DNA from: Nitrospirota bacterium
Lineage (GTDB): Bacteria > Nitrospirota > Thermodesulfovibrionia > Thermodesulfovibrionales > Dissulfurispiraceae
Direction of reading: 5' to 3'
Assembly (NCBI GenBank): GCA_015233365.1
Contig: JADFXU010000024.1
Coordinates: 1-38,141 of the forward strand
DNA length: 38,141 nt
This document shows, piece by piece, positions 7,864 through 15,843 of this stretch. The notes beneath the pieces were generated by a model that had not been told where the DNA came from, did no database searches, and saw nothing but the letters and a program-made list of their open reading frames with translations. A program made the position numbers and the translations under genes. Within the stretch, counting starts at the first letter, position 1, and each line of letters begins with the position of its first letter.

Positions 7864-9078
7864 TTATTCTTTGGGAATTATCCTGAGAAACTTTCTTTTT
7901 CCGGCTTTGATGAGATAATTCCCTTTAGTGATTTTAATATCCGGGTCGCTGACCTTTTGCTCATCGATGCTTATTGCGCCCTGCTTTGTAAGTCTCATCG
8001 CCTCGCCTGTGCTCTTGACGAGTCCGGCGGTTTTAAGTATCTGTGGCAGCCACAGGCTTTCTTCGTCCCAATGAAGCTCGAAAACAGGGATTTCATCCGG
8101 AATACCTTTTTCCCTGAATATCTTGTCGAATTCTTCCTTTGCACGAAGTGCGGCGTCTTTTCCCCAATACCGTTCCACAAGTTCGAGTGCCAGGTCTTCC
8201 TTTGCCTTCTTGGGGTGCAGGGTCCCTGAGCGCAGCCCTTCTTTGAGATCGTGCAGCGCCTCATTGCTGATATGGCTGAGGAGTTCGTAATACTTGACCA
8301 TAAGCGTATCATTAACAGACAGCAGCTTGCCGTACATATCTTTCGGGGGGTCGAAAATGCCCACGTAGTTGCCAAGGCTCTTCGACATCTTCTTTACGCC
8401 GTCAAGCCCCTCCAAAAGCGGCATGATTACGAGCGCCTGGGGCGGCTGGCCGTATTCCTGCTGCAACTCCCTTCCCATGAGCAGATTAAACCTCTGGTCG
8501 GTGCCGCCAAGTTCAACGTCGGCGCAGAGTGCTACGGAATCGTAACCCTGAAATAAAGGGTACATGAATTCATGTATGCCGATGGGGCTCCGGCTGTTAA
8601 ACCGCTGCTTGAAATCCTCACGCTCAAGCATGCGGGCGACTGTTTGTTTTGCCTGAAGTTTAACTATCTCCATTGCCGTCAGATTCATGAGCCATTCGCT
8701 GTTGAACCGTATAAGGGTCTTTTCAGGGACGAGAATTTTAAAGACTTGCTCTTTATACGTCTCGGCGTTATTTAATACGTCTTGTCTCGTCAACGGTTTT
8801 CTCATCTCGGATTTGCCGGTTGGATCACCGATCATTCCCGTAAAATCCCCTATCAGAAAGATGATCTCGTGGCCCAACTCCTGAAACTGGCGCATCTTCT
8901 CAAGCAAAACAGTATGGCCGAGATGTATATCAGGCGCCGTCGGGTCAAAACCGGCCTTTATCCTCAGAGGTTTATTTTCTGTGTAAGATTTTTCGAGCTT
9001 GTGGATGAGCTCTTTTTCGAGGATGATGTCTACCGTTCCTCTCTTGATTATCACCAACTGTTCTTCAGGAGAAAGCAT
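7864..9078 (-). CDS. tyrS: Tyrosyl-tRNA synthetase
   Basis: This 404-residue class I synthetase charges tRNA-Tyr. The HIGH-type motif is HLGH at 52-55 in [10 protein letters not shown], the KMSKS loop is intact at 229-233, and a C-terminal S4 RNA-binding domain (about 340-404) ends in [10 protein letters not shown]. The length and the start MLSPEEQL fit the shorter TyrZ-like branch of bacterial TyrRS. No T-box or other leader was recognised upstream. It is divergent from ecfT, with 149 bp between the starts. Confidence 0.95.
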   Translation of the reverse strand: MLSPEEQLVIIKRGTVDIILEKELIHKLEKSYTENKPLRIKAGFDPTAPDIHLGHTVLLEKMRQFQELGHEIIFLIGDFTGMIGDPTGKSEMRKPLTRQDVLNNAETYKEQVFKILVPEKTLIRFNSEWLMNLTAMEIVKLQAKQTVARMLEREDFKQRFNSRSPIGIHEFMYPLFQGYDSVALCADVELGGTDQRFNLLMGRELQQEYGQPPQALVIMPLLEGLDGVKKMSKSLGNYVGIFDPPKDMYGKLLSVNDTLMVKYYELLSHISNEALHDLKEGLRSGTLHPKKAKEDLALELVERYWGKDAALRAKEEFDKIFREKGIPDEIPVFELHWDEESLWLPQILKTAGLVKSTGEAMRLTKQGAISIDEQKVSDPDIKITKGNYLIKAGKRKFLRIIPKE

Positions 9079-9133
9079 AACGTATATAATAAATGCGTCG
9101 GCTGCCGAGCGTCAAGCCGTTTAGGTAATCGGA

Positions 9134-9162
9134 TTGACAAAGACCGGCTGCTTTGATATTCT
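9134..9162 (+). promoter_or_regulatory. Sigma70-type promoter ahead of ecfT
   Basis: TTGACA at 9134-9139 and TATTCT at 9157-9162 with a 17-bp spacer make a near-consensus promoter. The predicted start is near 9169, just before the repeated CCACGAAGG words and the terminator at 9185-9220. Confidence 0.6.
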
Positions 9163-9184
9163 ACAAACAAGCCACGAAGGCCTG

Positions 9185-9220
9185 AACCACGAAGGTTCTG
9201 TATCCCTTCGTGGTTTTTTA
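9185..9220 (+). terminator. Intrinsic terminator / possible attenuator directly before ecfT
   Basis: AACCACGAAGG (9185-9195) pairs perfectly with CCTTCGTGGTT (9105 offset, i.e. 9205-9215), followed by TTTT. A second copy of the left arm, CCACGAAGG, sits at 9172-9180 and could pair with the same right arm. The hairpin ends 8 bp before the ecfT ATG at 9228, so readthrough or refolding would be needed to express ecfT from the promoter at 9134. Confidence 0.7.
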
Positions 9221-9227
9221 ATGGATA

Positions 9228-10079
9228 ATGACTTCTTTTATAGATAAGGGCCTTAGTTACGTTGCCGGTATCATCAAGGCGAGTTATGTACAATGGGAGC
9301 TGGCTTCGGCGAAAGGGTTTCTCCAGAAATTTGACGCGAGAGCCAAAGTCTTTCTCCTGCTGTTTTTCATCGGGATTATAAGTTTAAAGCAGACCATTCG
9401 GGCTGAAATGGCTATCGCGGCTTTTATCTTTGTTCTTGCCGCCCTTTCGCGAGTCAATGTTACGGACTTTTACAAAAGGGTGCTGTTTTTCGGATTTGTT
9501 TTCGGGTTTCTTGTTACGCTGCCTTCATCCCTGAATACAATTACGCACGGGGAGATAATTTTCCGGCTAGTCGATCTGCCGGAGTCGTATAATTTTCTGG
9601 GCTATAATATTCCCCGGAGGATCGGGATCACGCGGCAGGGAATGACGGGTGTCATGATGCTCACGCTCAGGGTGGTGAATTCGGTCTCACTGTCACTGCT
9701 GGTGATCTCCACTACTCCTTTTCACGAGGTGGTCAAGGCATTAAAGATATTGAGAATCCCCGACCTTTTTTTGATGGTCCTCACATTAACGTATAAATAC
9801 ATTTTTATTTTTGCCAGAACGGTTGAAGAGATGTACCTTGCAAAAAAGAGCCGTCTCACGGGACGAGTTAGCGGCGCTGAAGGGCGCATGTGGGTTGCAG
9901 GCAGGATGGCTTTTATCTTCAGGAAAACACAGTCGCGATGTGAGGACGTATTCAAGGCAATGCTGGCAAGGGGCTTTTCTGACGATATACGAGTTTACGG
10001 TCACCGGCTTTTCAGGACATGCGACTGGTTGTTTTCCGTTTTTGTCCTTTCCGCCGGGATTTTTATTATTATTGTTTGA
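9228..10079 (+). CDS. Energy-coupling factor transporter transmembrane protein (CbiQ/EcfT family)
   Basis: This 283-residue inner-membrane protein links ATPase and substrate-binding subunits of an ECF-type importer. Hydrophobic segments lie at about 38-56, 60-76, 84-104, 140-165, 180-200 and 262-283. The cytoplasmic coupling region ends with the ARG motif (A247-R248-G249 in MLARGFSDD), the conserved ATPase-contact signature. The ATPase gene follows 8 bp after the stop. CbiQ-type subunits serve cobalt or nickel import. No CbiM/NikM substrate component is in the window, so the substrate is inferred mainly from the His-rich tail of the partner. No clear Shine-Dalgarno lies before ATG 9228; the region is taken up by the terminator hairpin. 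Confidence 0.85.
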   Translation: MTSFIDKGLSYVAGIIKASYVQWELASAKGFLQKFDARAKVFLLLFFIGIISLKQTIRAEMAIAAFIFVLAALSRVNVTDFYKRVLFFGFVFGFLVTLPSSLNTITHGEIIFRLVDLPESYNFLGYNIPRRIGITRQGMTGVMMLTLRVVNSVSLSLLVISTTPFHEVVKALKILRIPDLFLMVLTLTYKYIFIFARTVEEMYLAKKSRLTGRVSGAEGRMWVAGRMAFIFRKTQSRCEDVFKAMLARGFSDDIRVYGHRLFRTCDWLFSVFVLSAGIFIIIV

Positions 10080-10087
10080 GGTAAGAA

Positions 10088-10897
10088 ATGGAACCGGTTT
10101 TTAGTATCGAAAATGTCACGTACCGGTATTATGACAAGATTACCGCCCTCACGGATGTCAGCCTCAAAGTAGAGGCAGGAGAGCAATTCGCTGTCATAGG
10201 ATCGAATGGAAGTGGAAAATCGACTTTGCTGCAGATAATGGGCGGACTTATCCATCCTTCAGACGGCGCGGTACATTTCAGAGGTAATGAGGTATCTGAA
10301 AAGGCATTGCAAAAAAAGGAATTTTTGCGATATTTCCGCGAAAGAGTGGGCTATGTTTTCCAGGATTCCGATATCCAGCTTTTCTGTCCTTCAGTGCTCG
10401 ATGAACTGCTCTACGGGCCCATGCAACTTGATATAGATGAAAAGGAGGCGCTGGACAGGGCATTTGAAATAATGAAGATGCTCAATATAGAGGGACTTAA
10501 GGACAGGCCGTCCTACATGCTTTCCGGAGGCGAGAAGAAGCGCGTCGCCATTGCCTCTGTGCTTACCATGGACCCCGAAGTACTTCTTTTTGACGAGCCG
10601 ACCAACGGCCTTGATCCGAGGACGCAGTGTTTTCTTATGGAACTGCTCATTGCCCTGAACGAGTCAGGCAAGACAATCGTGATTGCGACTCATGATTTGT
10701 CCCTAGTCAGCGAGCTGCACGCAAAAGTCGCTGTTCTGTCCGAAGACCACCAGGTGGAGAGTACCGGCAGTTCCGGCGATATTCTGAAAGATGAGGAGTT
10801 GCTCCTGAAGGTGAATTTAATCCACGAACATATCCACTTTCACGGCGAAAAAGCACACCGCCATCTGCATTCGCACTATCTTTTTCATCAACACTGA
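10088..10897 (+). CDS. ECF/CbiO-type ABC transporter ATPase with His-rich C-terminal tail
   Basis: This 269-residue ATPase drives the ECF importer. It has Walker A GSNGSGKST (38-46), signature LSGGEKK (145-151), Walker B VLLFDE (165-170) and switch H202 in THDLS. Residues 246-269 hold ten histidines (HEHIHFH, HRHLHSH, FHQH). A His tail of this sort is common in nickel or cobalt handling proteins, so Ni or Co transport is favoured over vitamin transport. It lies 8 bp after ecfT on the same strand. The stop overlaps the left arm of the inverted repeat starting at 10896. Confidence 0.9.
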   Translation: MEPVFSIENVTYRYYDKITALTDVSLKVEAGEQFAVIGSNGSGKSTLLQIMGGLIHPSDGAVHFRGNEVSEKALQKKEFLRYFRERVGYVFQDSDIQLFCPSVLDELLYGPMQLDIDEKEALDRAFEIMKMLNIEGLKDRPSYMLSGGEKKRVAIASVLTMDPEVLLFDEPTNGLDPRTQCFLMELLIALNESGKTIVIATHDLSLVSELHAKVAVLSEDHQVESTGSSGDILKDEELLLKVNLIHEHIHFHGEKAHRHLHSHYLFHQH

Positions 10898-11110
10898 CGG
10901 TTTCGTAAAAAGCCCATATGCCAGTGCCACCCCAGAGTAAACGTAAGAGGGTCAGGTCTTGGGACTTGAACTAAATAGACGCGGCATGTATCCTCTGTCA
11001 TACAAGCAAGACAGTATAAGTGCCAGTTGAATTCAAGTTCCAAGACCTGACCCCATTGACCTTTCCTCAGGATTTGCGCGCCTTGCCTATGAACTTTTTA
11101 CGAAACCGTC
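10896..11110. repeat. Nested inverted-repeat element (MITE/REP-like)
   Basis: The outer arms GACGGTTTCGTAAAAAG (10896-10912) and its exact reverse complement (11094-11110) enclose inner arms. The left inner arm, 10949-10972, starts GGGTCAGGTCTTGGGAC. The right inner arm, 11030-11053, ends AAGACCTGACCC and matches at 22 of 24 positions. The inner arms resemble the GGTCAGGTCTTG ends found around REP-associated tyrosine transposase repeats. No transposase is present, so it is non-autonomous. The outer arm may serve as the terminator of the transporter operon. Confidence 0.7.
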
Positions 11111-11195
11111 TACATTAATTTGGTAGTAAGGAAGCCGGGCGGAGTAAACCTTTTACAAAACTCCCCGATAACAATATTACCAAGGATGGTGGATT

Positions 11196-11318
11196 ATGAT
11201 TACCCAAAAGGAACTGTTTGAAATCCTGTGTGAGAGTCCCCTATATTGCTGGATGGACGAGTTTGACTTAGCAACCATCGTTGAAAGCGAGAGGTGGCTG
11301 GGTTGGGTCGGACAGTAA
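11196..11318 (+). CDS. Possible 40-aa small protein
   Basis: An ATG at 11196 opens 40 codons to TAA 11316-11318, with GGATGGTGG upstream as a possible ribosome site. The peptide is acidic and tryptophan-rich (MITQKELFEILCESPLYCWM at the start, SERWLGWVGQ at the end). No family was recognised. It lies in the 444-bp gap between the transporter and the next gene, right after the repeat element. Confidence 0.35.
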   Translation: MITQKELFEILCESPLYCWMDEFDLATIVESERWLGWVGQ

Positions 11319-11341
11319 ACAGGGACTGATAAGTAAACAGT

Positions 11342-12109
11342 TTATTTGACAGCTATAAATGTGGTCCTGTCCACTCCGCTGTTCCCTGTTATGGGATCAA
11401 ATGAATAAACAGTCACCTCATAGGCGCCTTCCTTAGTTACTTCAAGCATACCCTCGAAGGTGCTTGTCTTGTTTGCAAAAGCGAGGGGAATTACCGCTGA
11501 TACTGCATCATTACATTTCACTATTGCCTTGACTTCGTATTTGTTGGCATCCCATATGCCCCCCGGTGTTATGGGGCAACCACACATCATCATGACATTT
11601 GCTCTCACGGGCACCTTTATCTTTCCATCAATAAGCTTCAGCGTCTCATGGGCCTGTGGTGCAAGTACAGCAATAGAGAAACCGTAGACATCTACGATTA
11701 TTCCCTCTCCCGTAATATCTTTGCCAGGTATTAACCACACCTGAGTAGTGTTTTTAGCCATAGATTGCCTTTGTCCATAAGGCGCATAAATCTCAATTGT
11801 GACAAATTTCGGTTCGGCTATATCAATCGTTGTCTCGAATTTTGCGGCACTATTATCAGTTATGGCAACTCCACGGCGAACAGGCTCTGTCATAATTTTC
11901 TGAGTGTTTCCAGTCCCGCCGGTTGTAAACCCTTTTGCAAGCACCTCTCCAGTTTCGGAATCCTTAATTATCACAAGGGCCCCTGCCATGGTGCTGCCGA
12001 TAAACTTGGCGTCCTTAGCTTTCGCTCTGACAGTAATCTTTGTCTGAGTTGCCTCTGATACTCCCCCAAAAAGAAACATCATAAGAACACCCATCACTAT
12101 TTTTTCCAT
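11342..12109 (-). CDS. Secreted/periplasmic hypothetical protein
   Basis: This 255-residue protein has a signal peptide (positively charged start, hydrophobic VMGVLMMFLFGG, likely cleavage after SEA near residue 20). The rest is rich in beta-strand patterns. A first part (about 22-110) contains GALVIIKDSETGEVLAKG, resembling a carboxypeptidase-regulatory or bacterial Ig-like fold. A second part (about 150-255) has MMMCGCPITPGGIW and ends in a possible beta-sandwich (EGAYEVTVYSFDP). The CGC pair could bind metal or form a disulphide; no function is known to me. It is divergent from the beta-propeller cytochrome at 12487, with a shared 377-bp control region, so a joint periplasmic role is plausible but unproven. 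Confidence 0.75.
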   Translation of the reverse strand: MEKIVMGVLMMFLFGGVSEATQTKITVRAKAKDAKFIGSTMAGALVIIKDSETGEVLAKGFTTGGTGNTQKIMTEPVRRGVAITDNSAAKFETTIDIAEPKFVTIEIYAPYGQRQSMAKNTTQVWLIPGKDITGEGIIVDVYGFSIAVLAPQAHETLKLIDGKIKVPVRANVMMMCGCPITPGGIWDANKYEVKAIVKCNDAVSAVIPLAFANKTSTFEGMLEVTKEGAYEVTVYSFDPITGNSGVDRTTFIAVK

Positions 12110-12486
12110 TAAAACTCCTTTTATCAGAGGGTAAATAAAATATTTGTGTAATTGTATAAAAAGAGGTGCTCAAAAGTAAAGCGCGATATTTTCTGCAAAA
12201 TAACAAAATCTCATTTGGAGAACAACGCTATACTTACGTTTAAATAAGCCAAGCAAATATAGGAAGAAAGGATGATAGTGAGAAGTGAAACAATTGACTG
12301 TTCCACCCGAAATTATGCACAATTCACTGAATAACTTTCCTGAATTAAAAGCAAAACATGCAATTGATATAAAAAACTCTGTATTTGAGTGTCAATATTA
12401 CCGGAAAACGGAAGGAGGTGAAATACGGCAGGGGAGGCCGCAGCAGAGCAGAAGAAAAATTAAAAATCCATAAGAATGGAGGAAGC
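12110..12486. other. Divergent control region between secreted protein and propeller cytochrome
   Basis: This AT-rich 377 bp holds a TATACT box near 12230 and a strong AAGGAGGTG at 12413-12421 with no usable start codon at normal distance. A short frame (12285-12473, GTG start) has low-complexity ends and no family match, so it is not called as a gene. Confidence 0.4.
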
Positions 12487-13632
12487 ATGAAGCAGAAACT
12501 CGCTTTTTTAACAATAGGGCTGATTATTGCAGCAGGGCTTACAGTATTCGGCAGTGCTCCTAAAAACAGCATTGCGGCTACTGATATGACAGGAGAATCC
12601 TGTTATACGATACCCGGGCCTACCATCGAAGCCAAAGTGATCACTCCGGCAAAAGATGTGACTTTCAATGGTATTGCGTATATCGCGGGGCATGGCGGGC
12701 ATATAGCGATCATCGACATGCGGACAATGAAGTCGCCGATGGACATCGAAAAAGACAGGATTGTCCTTACCGAGGCCGGCTCGGAGATGGAAGGTAAGAT
12801 TGCCGGGATGAGTTTTGAGGAGGTCAAGAAATCGGGCGGTACGCACGGTCAGGCACTTATCGGTGAGAAGGGCCAGAAAGTAATGATTGCCGGCACATTG
12901 TCCGGTGATGTGTATAAGATCAATTTGACCACAGGGAAAAAAGAAGGACCCTTCAAAGTGGGAGAGAAGTTTTGCGGCGCTATAGTCGGTCCTGACGGCA
13001 AAATCTATTTTGAAGACATGGCAGACGGCAATGTGTATGTCTGGGATGCTCAAAAGCTGAAGACAGCTGACAAAATGCCGGTAGGCAAGGCAGTGTGCGG
13101 GATTCAGTGGACGAAGAACGCTAAAAAGGCATACATAACCGACATGCCGACCGGCATAGTTTATGTATACAACTGGAAGACAAAGAAGAAGATAAAAGAG
13201 ATTAAGAGTCCTGAGATGACCTTTATTCACCAGGCGCGCATGACACCTGACGGGAAATATCTGTGGGTGAGCGCACCCAATGAGTATGATCCGGGCCTGA
13301 AGCCGGGAACGCACAAGAGCCAGGTCATTATCATCAATACAAAAACCGACAAGATAATAAAGAGAATCATCCTGCCTGACAATATCAGGCCCCATGATTT
13401 TGCATTTACCGCAGACGGCAAATATGCGTTCATCAGTTCCAGGACATATGCTGATGACAGCACGCTGGATGTGATGGATTTGAGAAATGGCAATATAGTG
13501 CGCAGGGTGTCGGCATGCGCCTCCTGTCACAAGGCCCTGGGAATAGAGGTCAAAGTGGACAAGGGCTCGCCGCTTCTTTGCGGAGTGGAGATAGACTGGA
13601 ACCCCTTATTCGAGTGTCCGCTGCTAAAATGA
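12487..13632 (+). CDS. Secreted beta-propeller protein with one c-type haem motif
   Basis: The chosen start is ATG 12487, which has GGAGG 8 bp upstream and begins a clear signal peptide (MKQKLAFLTIGLIIAAGLTV); the open frame runs further upstream but with no ribosome site or conserved sequence. The 381-residue protein shows repeated YVTN-like propeller blades, such as GPDGKIYFEDMADGNVYVWD and MTPDGKYLWVS, then HDFAFTADGKYAFISS. Near the C-terminus C344-A-S-C347-H348 is a CxxCH covalent haem motif. It is probably a periplasmic mono-haem protein with a propeller like those of NirF/cytochrome d1-type or YncE proteins. The system II assembly gene ccsA is in the same window (27076-27894). An extra cysteine pair may form a disulphide. 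Partners and substrate are unknown. Confidence 0.8.
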   Translation: MKQKLAFLTIGLIIAAGLTVFGSAPKNSIAATDMTGESCYTIPGPTIEAKVITPAKDVTFNGIAYIAGHGGHIAIIDMRTMKSPMDIEKDRIVLTEAGSEMEGKIAGMSFEEVKKSGGTHGQALIGEKGQKVMIAGTLSGDVYKINLTTGKKEGPFKVGEKFCGAIVGPDGKIYFEDMADGNVYVWDAQKLKTADKMPVGKAVCGIQWTKNAKKAYITDMPTGIVYVYNWKTKKKIKEIKSPEMTFIHQARMTPDGKYLWVSAPNEYDPGLKPGTHKSQVIIINTKTDKIIKRIILPDNIRPHDFAFTADGKYAFISSRTYADDSTLDVMDLRNGNIVRRVSACASCHKALGIEVKVDKGSPLLCGVEIDWNPLFECPLLK

Positions 13633-13678
13633 TAAACGCCGGCAAATAACTTTCAGCACAGGGCGGACAATTCCCGAA

Positions 13679-13708
13679 GGAGAGGGGCATAATATTATGC
13701 CCCTCTCC
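13679..13708. terminator. Perfect 30-bp palindrome after the cytochrome gene
   Basis: GGAGAGGGGCATAAT (13679-13693) is followed at once by its exact reverse complement (13694-13708). It lies 46 bp after the stop at 13632. No T-run follows, so it is either a hairpin-only terminator, an mRNA 3' stabiliser or a protein-binding palindrome. Confidence 0.55.
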
Positions 13709-13827
13709 GGACTTCAACCGAAGAGCCATACGTTTTAAACAGCCTCCCCCTGACGATCCTCTCATCTGAATTGGTCGATGGTCAACGGGGATGTTATAAT
13801 AAAAAGTAAACGGAGGAAGTTTGACTG

Positions 13828-14028
13828 ATGACTGAACTGGAGAAGCTTGAAAAGTTGCTCGGCCACTGGAAAGAGCATAATATGGAACATGCCGAGACTT
13901 ACAGGGAGTGGGCTGAGACGACTGCGCGCCTCGGCAGGCAAAACCTGTCTGATATCCTTACCCGTCTTTATAACGATGCAAAGGCCATGGAAAAGCTTTT
14001 TGACGAGGCGGCTGAGTCTATAAAATAG
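13828..14028 (+). CDS. Small conserved helical protein with His/Glu-rich motif
   Basis: This 66-residue soluble protein has a good ribosome site (CGGAGG) and is predicted to be helical. The core HWKEHNMEHAETYREWAE (residues 13-30) resembles short His/Glu motifs that I associate with DUF8180-like domains in metal-transport contexts, with low certainty. It is followed 13 bp later by the MoxR gene on the same strand and is probably co-transcribed with it. Its role is unknown; a metal-binding or assembly role would be a guess. Confidence 0.7.
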   Translation: MTELEKLEKLLGHWKEHNMEHAETYREWAETTARLGRQNLSDILTRLYNDAKAMEKLFDEAAESIK

Positions 14029-14041
14029 TCCCCACCAACAC

Positions 14042-14974
14042 GTGGAAAACGGAAGTCAGAAGATCAATGAAATCATAGAGTTCCTTTCAGGCTACCTGCA
14101 CGGAAAGGAGCGTGCTCTAAGGTTGGCGCTTATTGCCTTTTTTTCAAAAGGGCACCTGCTCGTCGAGGATTTACCGGGCCTGGGTAAAACGACGCTGGCT
14201 ATTGCCGTGGCAAAGGCGCTCGATCTTGGATTCGGCAGGATACAATGCACAAGTGATCTGTTGCCTACAGACATAACCGGACTTTCAATTTATAACAAGA
14301 ATACCGGAGAATTTGAATTTCGCTCCGGACCCGTATTCAATAATATTGTACTTGTCGATGAAATCAACAGGGCTACGCCAAAAACACAAAGCGCATTTAT
14401 AGAGTGCATGGGCGAGAAGCAGACCACGATCGAACGTCAGACATACATGCTTCCCCGGCCTTTCTTTGTTATAGCGACACAGAACCCTGTGGAACAATTC
14501 GGGACATTTCCTCTTCCTGAATCTCAATTGGACCGTTTCATGATGAAAATAAGCATAGGTTATCCTTCGAGAGATGCGGAAAAGGAGATTCTAAGAGGAG
14601 GCAGCAAGAGAGGTGAGTTGTATACCATGAAGCCTATGATGAATAAAGAAGACGTGCTTGCCGTAAGCGAAGACATCAGGAAGAGGGTGTATGTTTCGGA
14701 TAAAATTCTTGACTACCTGCTTGCCATTGTTGAAGCGACGCGCAGCAATAAATATCTGATGGCCGGTATTTCCACGAGAGGGGCATTGGCAATACACCAT
14801 ACCGCAAGGACAAACGCCTACTTCAAGGGCAGGGACTTTGTCATTCCCGAAGATATCACGGAGCTTGCGGAGTACCTGATGCCTCACAGGATTATCTTCA
14901 GGGAAGAATTCGAACAACTCGAAAGAAAGGAGATCGTGCAATCGCTACTCGATCAAATACCGGCCCCGGTTTAA
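14042..14974 (+). CDS. MoxR-family AAA+ ATPase
   Basis: This 310-residue AAA+ ATPase of the MoxR group acts as a chaperone in maturation or envelope-related complexes. The start is GTG 14042. The P-loop PGLGKT ends at about residue 50, Walker B is VLVDE (103-107), the sensor region is ATQNP (145-149), and the lid domain lies at about 195-310. It is followed by a DUF58 gene and a transglutaminase-like gene, the standard MoxR-DUF58-TgpA trio. The short distance from the 66-aa gene suggests one operon of at least four genes. Confidence 0.93.
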   Translation: MENGSQKINEIIEFLSGYLHGKERALRLALIAFFSKGHLLVEDLPGLGKTTLAIAVAKALDLGFGRIQCTSDLLPTDITGLSIYNKNTGEFEFRSGPVFNNIVLVDEINRATPKTQSAFIECMGEKQTTIERQTYMLPRPFFVIATQNPVEQFGTFPLPESQLDRFMMKISIGYPSRDAEKEILRGGSKRGELYTMKPMMNKEDVLAVSEDIRKRVYVSDKILDYLLAIVEATRSNKYLMAGISTRGALAIHHTARTNAYFKGRDFVIPEDITELAEYLMPHRIIFREEFEQLERKEIVQSLLDQIPAPV

Positions 14975-15069
14975 TAAAGATTACAAAGGCTGGATGGATT
15001 TATATTGTTCTGACGCTGTTCTTCGGCTTTTCCGCGGTAAACACGAGTAATAATCTGGTATATCTTATT

Positions 15070-15843
15070 GTGTCTGCGTTACTGGGTTTAATGGGAGTGT
15101 CGGGTTTTTTCGGCAAGCGCAATTTGTCGGGAGTGGATGTAGACCTGGATTTCCCCGGGGAACTTTTTGCGGCGAGTCATTTGCCGGTGAAGATTACCCT
15201 GGTAAATAAGCGGAGAATATTGCCCGCTTTTTTGATCAGGGTAAGGATAGACAATTATGAAGTGCTGTTTCCTTTCGTGCGTGCCCGTTGTTCCGCTGCG
15301 AAATATATCGAGATTTATTTCCCTAAGAGAGGCAGCTACCGTGTTGAACAGTCATATATATCGTCTGTCTACCCTTTCAACTTCTTTACCAGATACAGAA
15401 GAATCGCACGTCCTTATGGTGCTGTTGTGTTCCCGCAGGCAAGAAGATGTGAACTGCACAGTTCCCTTCAAAGCCTGACCCTTCACGCGGGAAAGGATAC
15501 TTCCTATAAACCTGGATATGATGGAGAGATGATATCTGTCAGGACGTATGTTTCAGGAGATCCTTCCAGGTATATCCACTGGAAATCCAGCGCCAGGACG
15601 GGCGAACTTAAGACTAAGGAGTTTTCAGTGGAATCCCGGCGTCCGGTGATTATCGATTTCGAAAAAGTCGACATTCCGGACAGGGAGGAAAAGCTTTCAT
15701 GCCTGACATACTTCATAATAAAATCTTTCAGGGACAATATTCCTGTCGGGCTCAGGATGAAAGAAAGGGTATACAAGCCCGGGTTGTCTAAAACACACAG
15801 GATAAGCATGTTGAGAGAGCTGGCGTTATATGGTGAGAAATAA
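15070..15843 (+). CDS. DUF58 protein (start uncertain; conserved frame extends upstream to about 14974)
   Basis: The coordinates use the first standard start, GTG 15070, giving 257 residues. However, the frame is open back past 14974, and the codons there encode a sequence typical of DUF58 N-termini: KITKAGWIYIVLTLFFGFSA, then VNTSNNLVYLIV. No ATG, GTG or TTG lies in that stretch, so translation may begin at ATA 14974 or ATT 14980, just after the moxR stop. The C-terminal DUF58 core is clear: YVSGDPSRYIHWKSSARTG followed by ELKTKEF. DUF58 proteins partner MoxR ATPases and have an N-terminal membrane region and a vWA-like fold. The stop overlaps the next gene by 14 bp. Confidence 0.85.
   Translation: MSALLGLMGVSGFFGKRNLSGVDVDLDFPGELFAASHLPVKITLVNKRRILPAFLIRVRIDNYEVLFPFVRARCSAAKYIEIYFPKRGSYRVEQSYISSVYPFNFFTRYRRIARPYGAVVFPQARRCELHSSLQSLTLHAGKDTSYKPGYDGEMISVRTYVSGDPSRYIHWKSSARTGELKTKEFSVESRRPVIIDFEKVDIPDREEKLSCLTYFIIKSFRDNIPVGLRMKERVYKPGLSKTHRISMLRELALYGEK

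Noticed and set aside
12285-12473. 62-codon frame with GTG start in the divergent control region
   Set aside because: Low-complexity end, no clear ribosome site; cannot be supported.
12508-13530. 340-residue minus-strand open frame
   Set aside because: It lies opposite the propeller cytochrome, whose plus-strand frame has a signal peptide, repeats and a haem motif. The minus frame has no motif.
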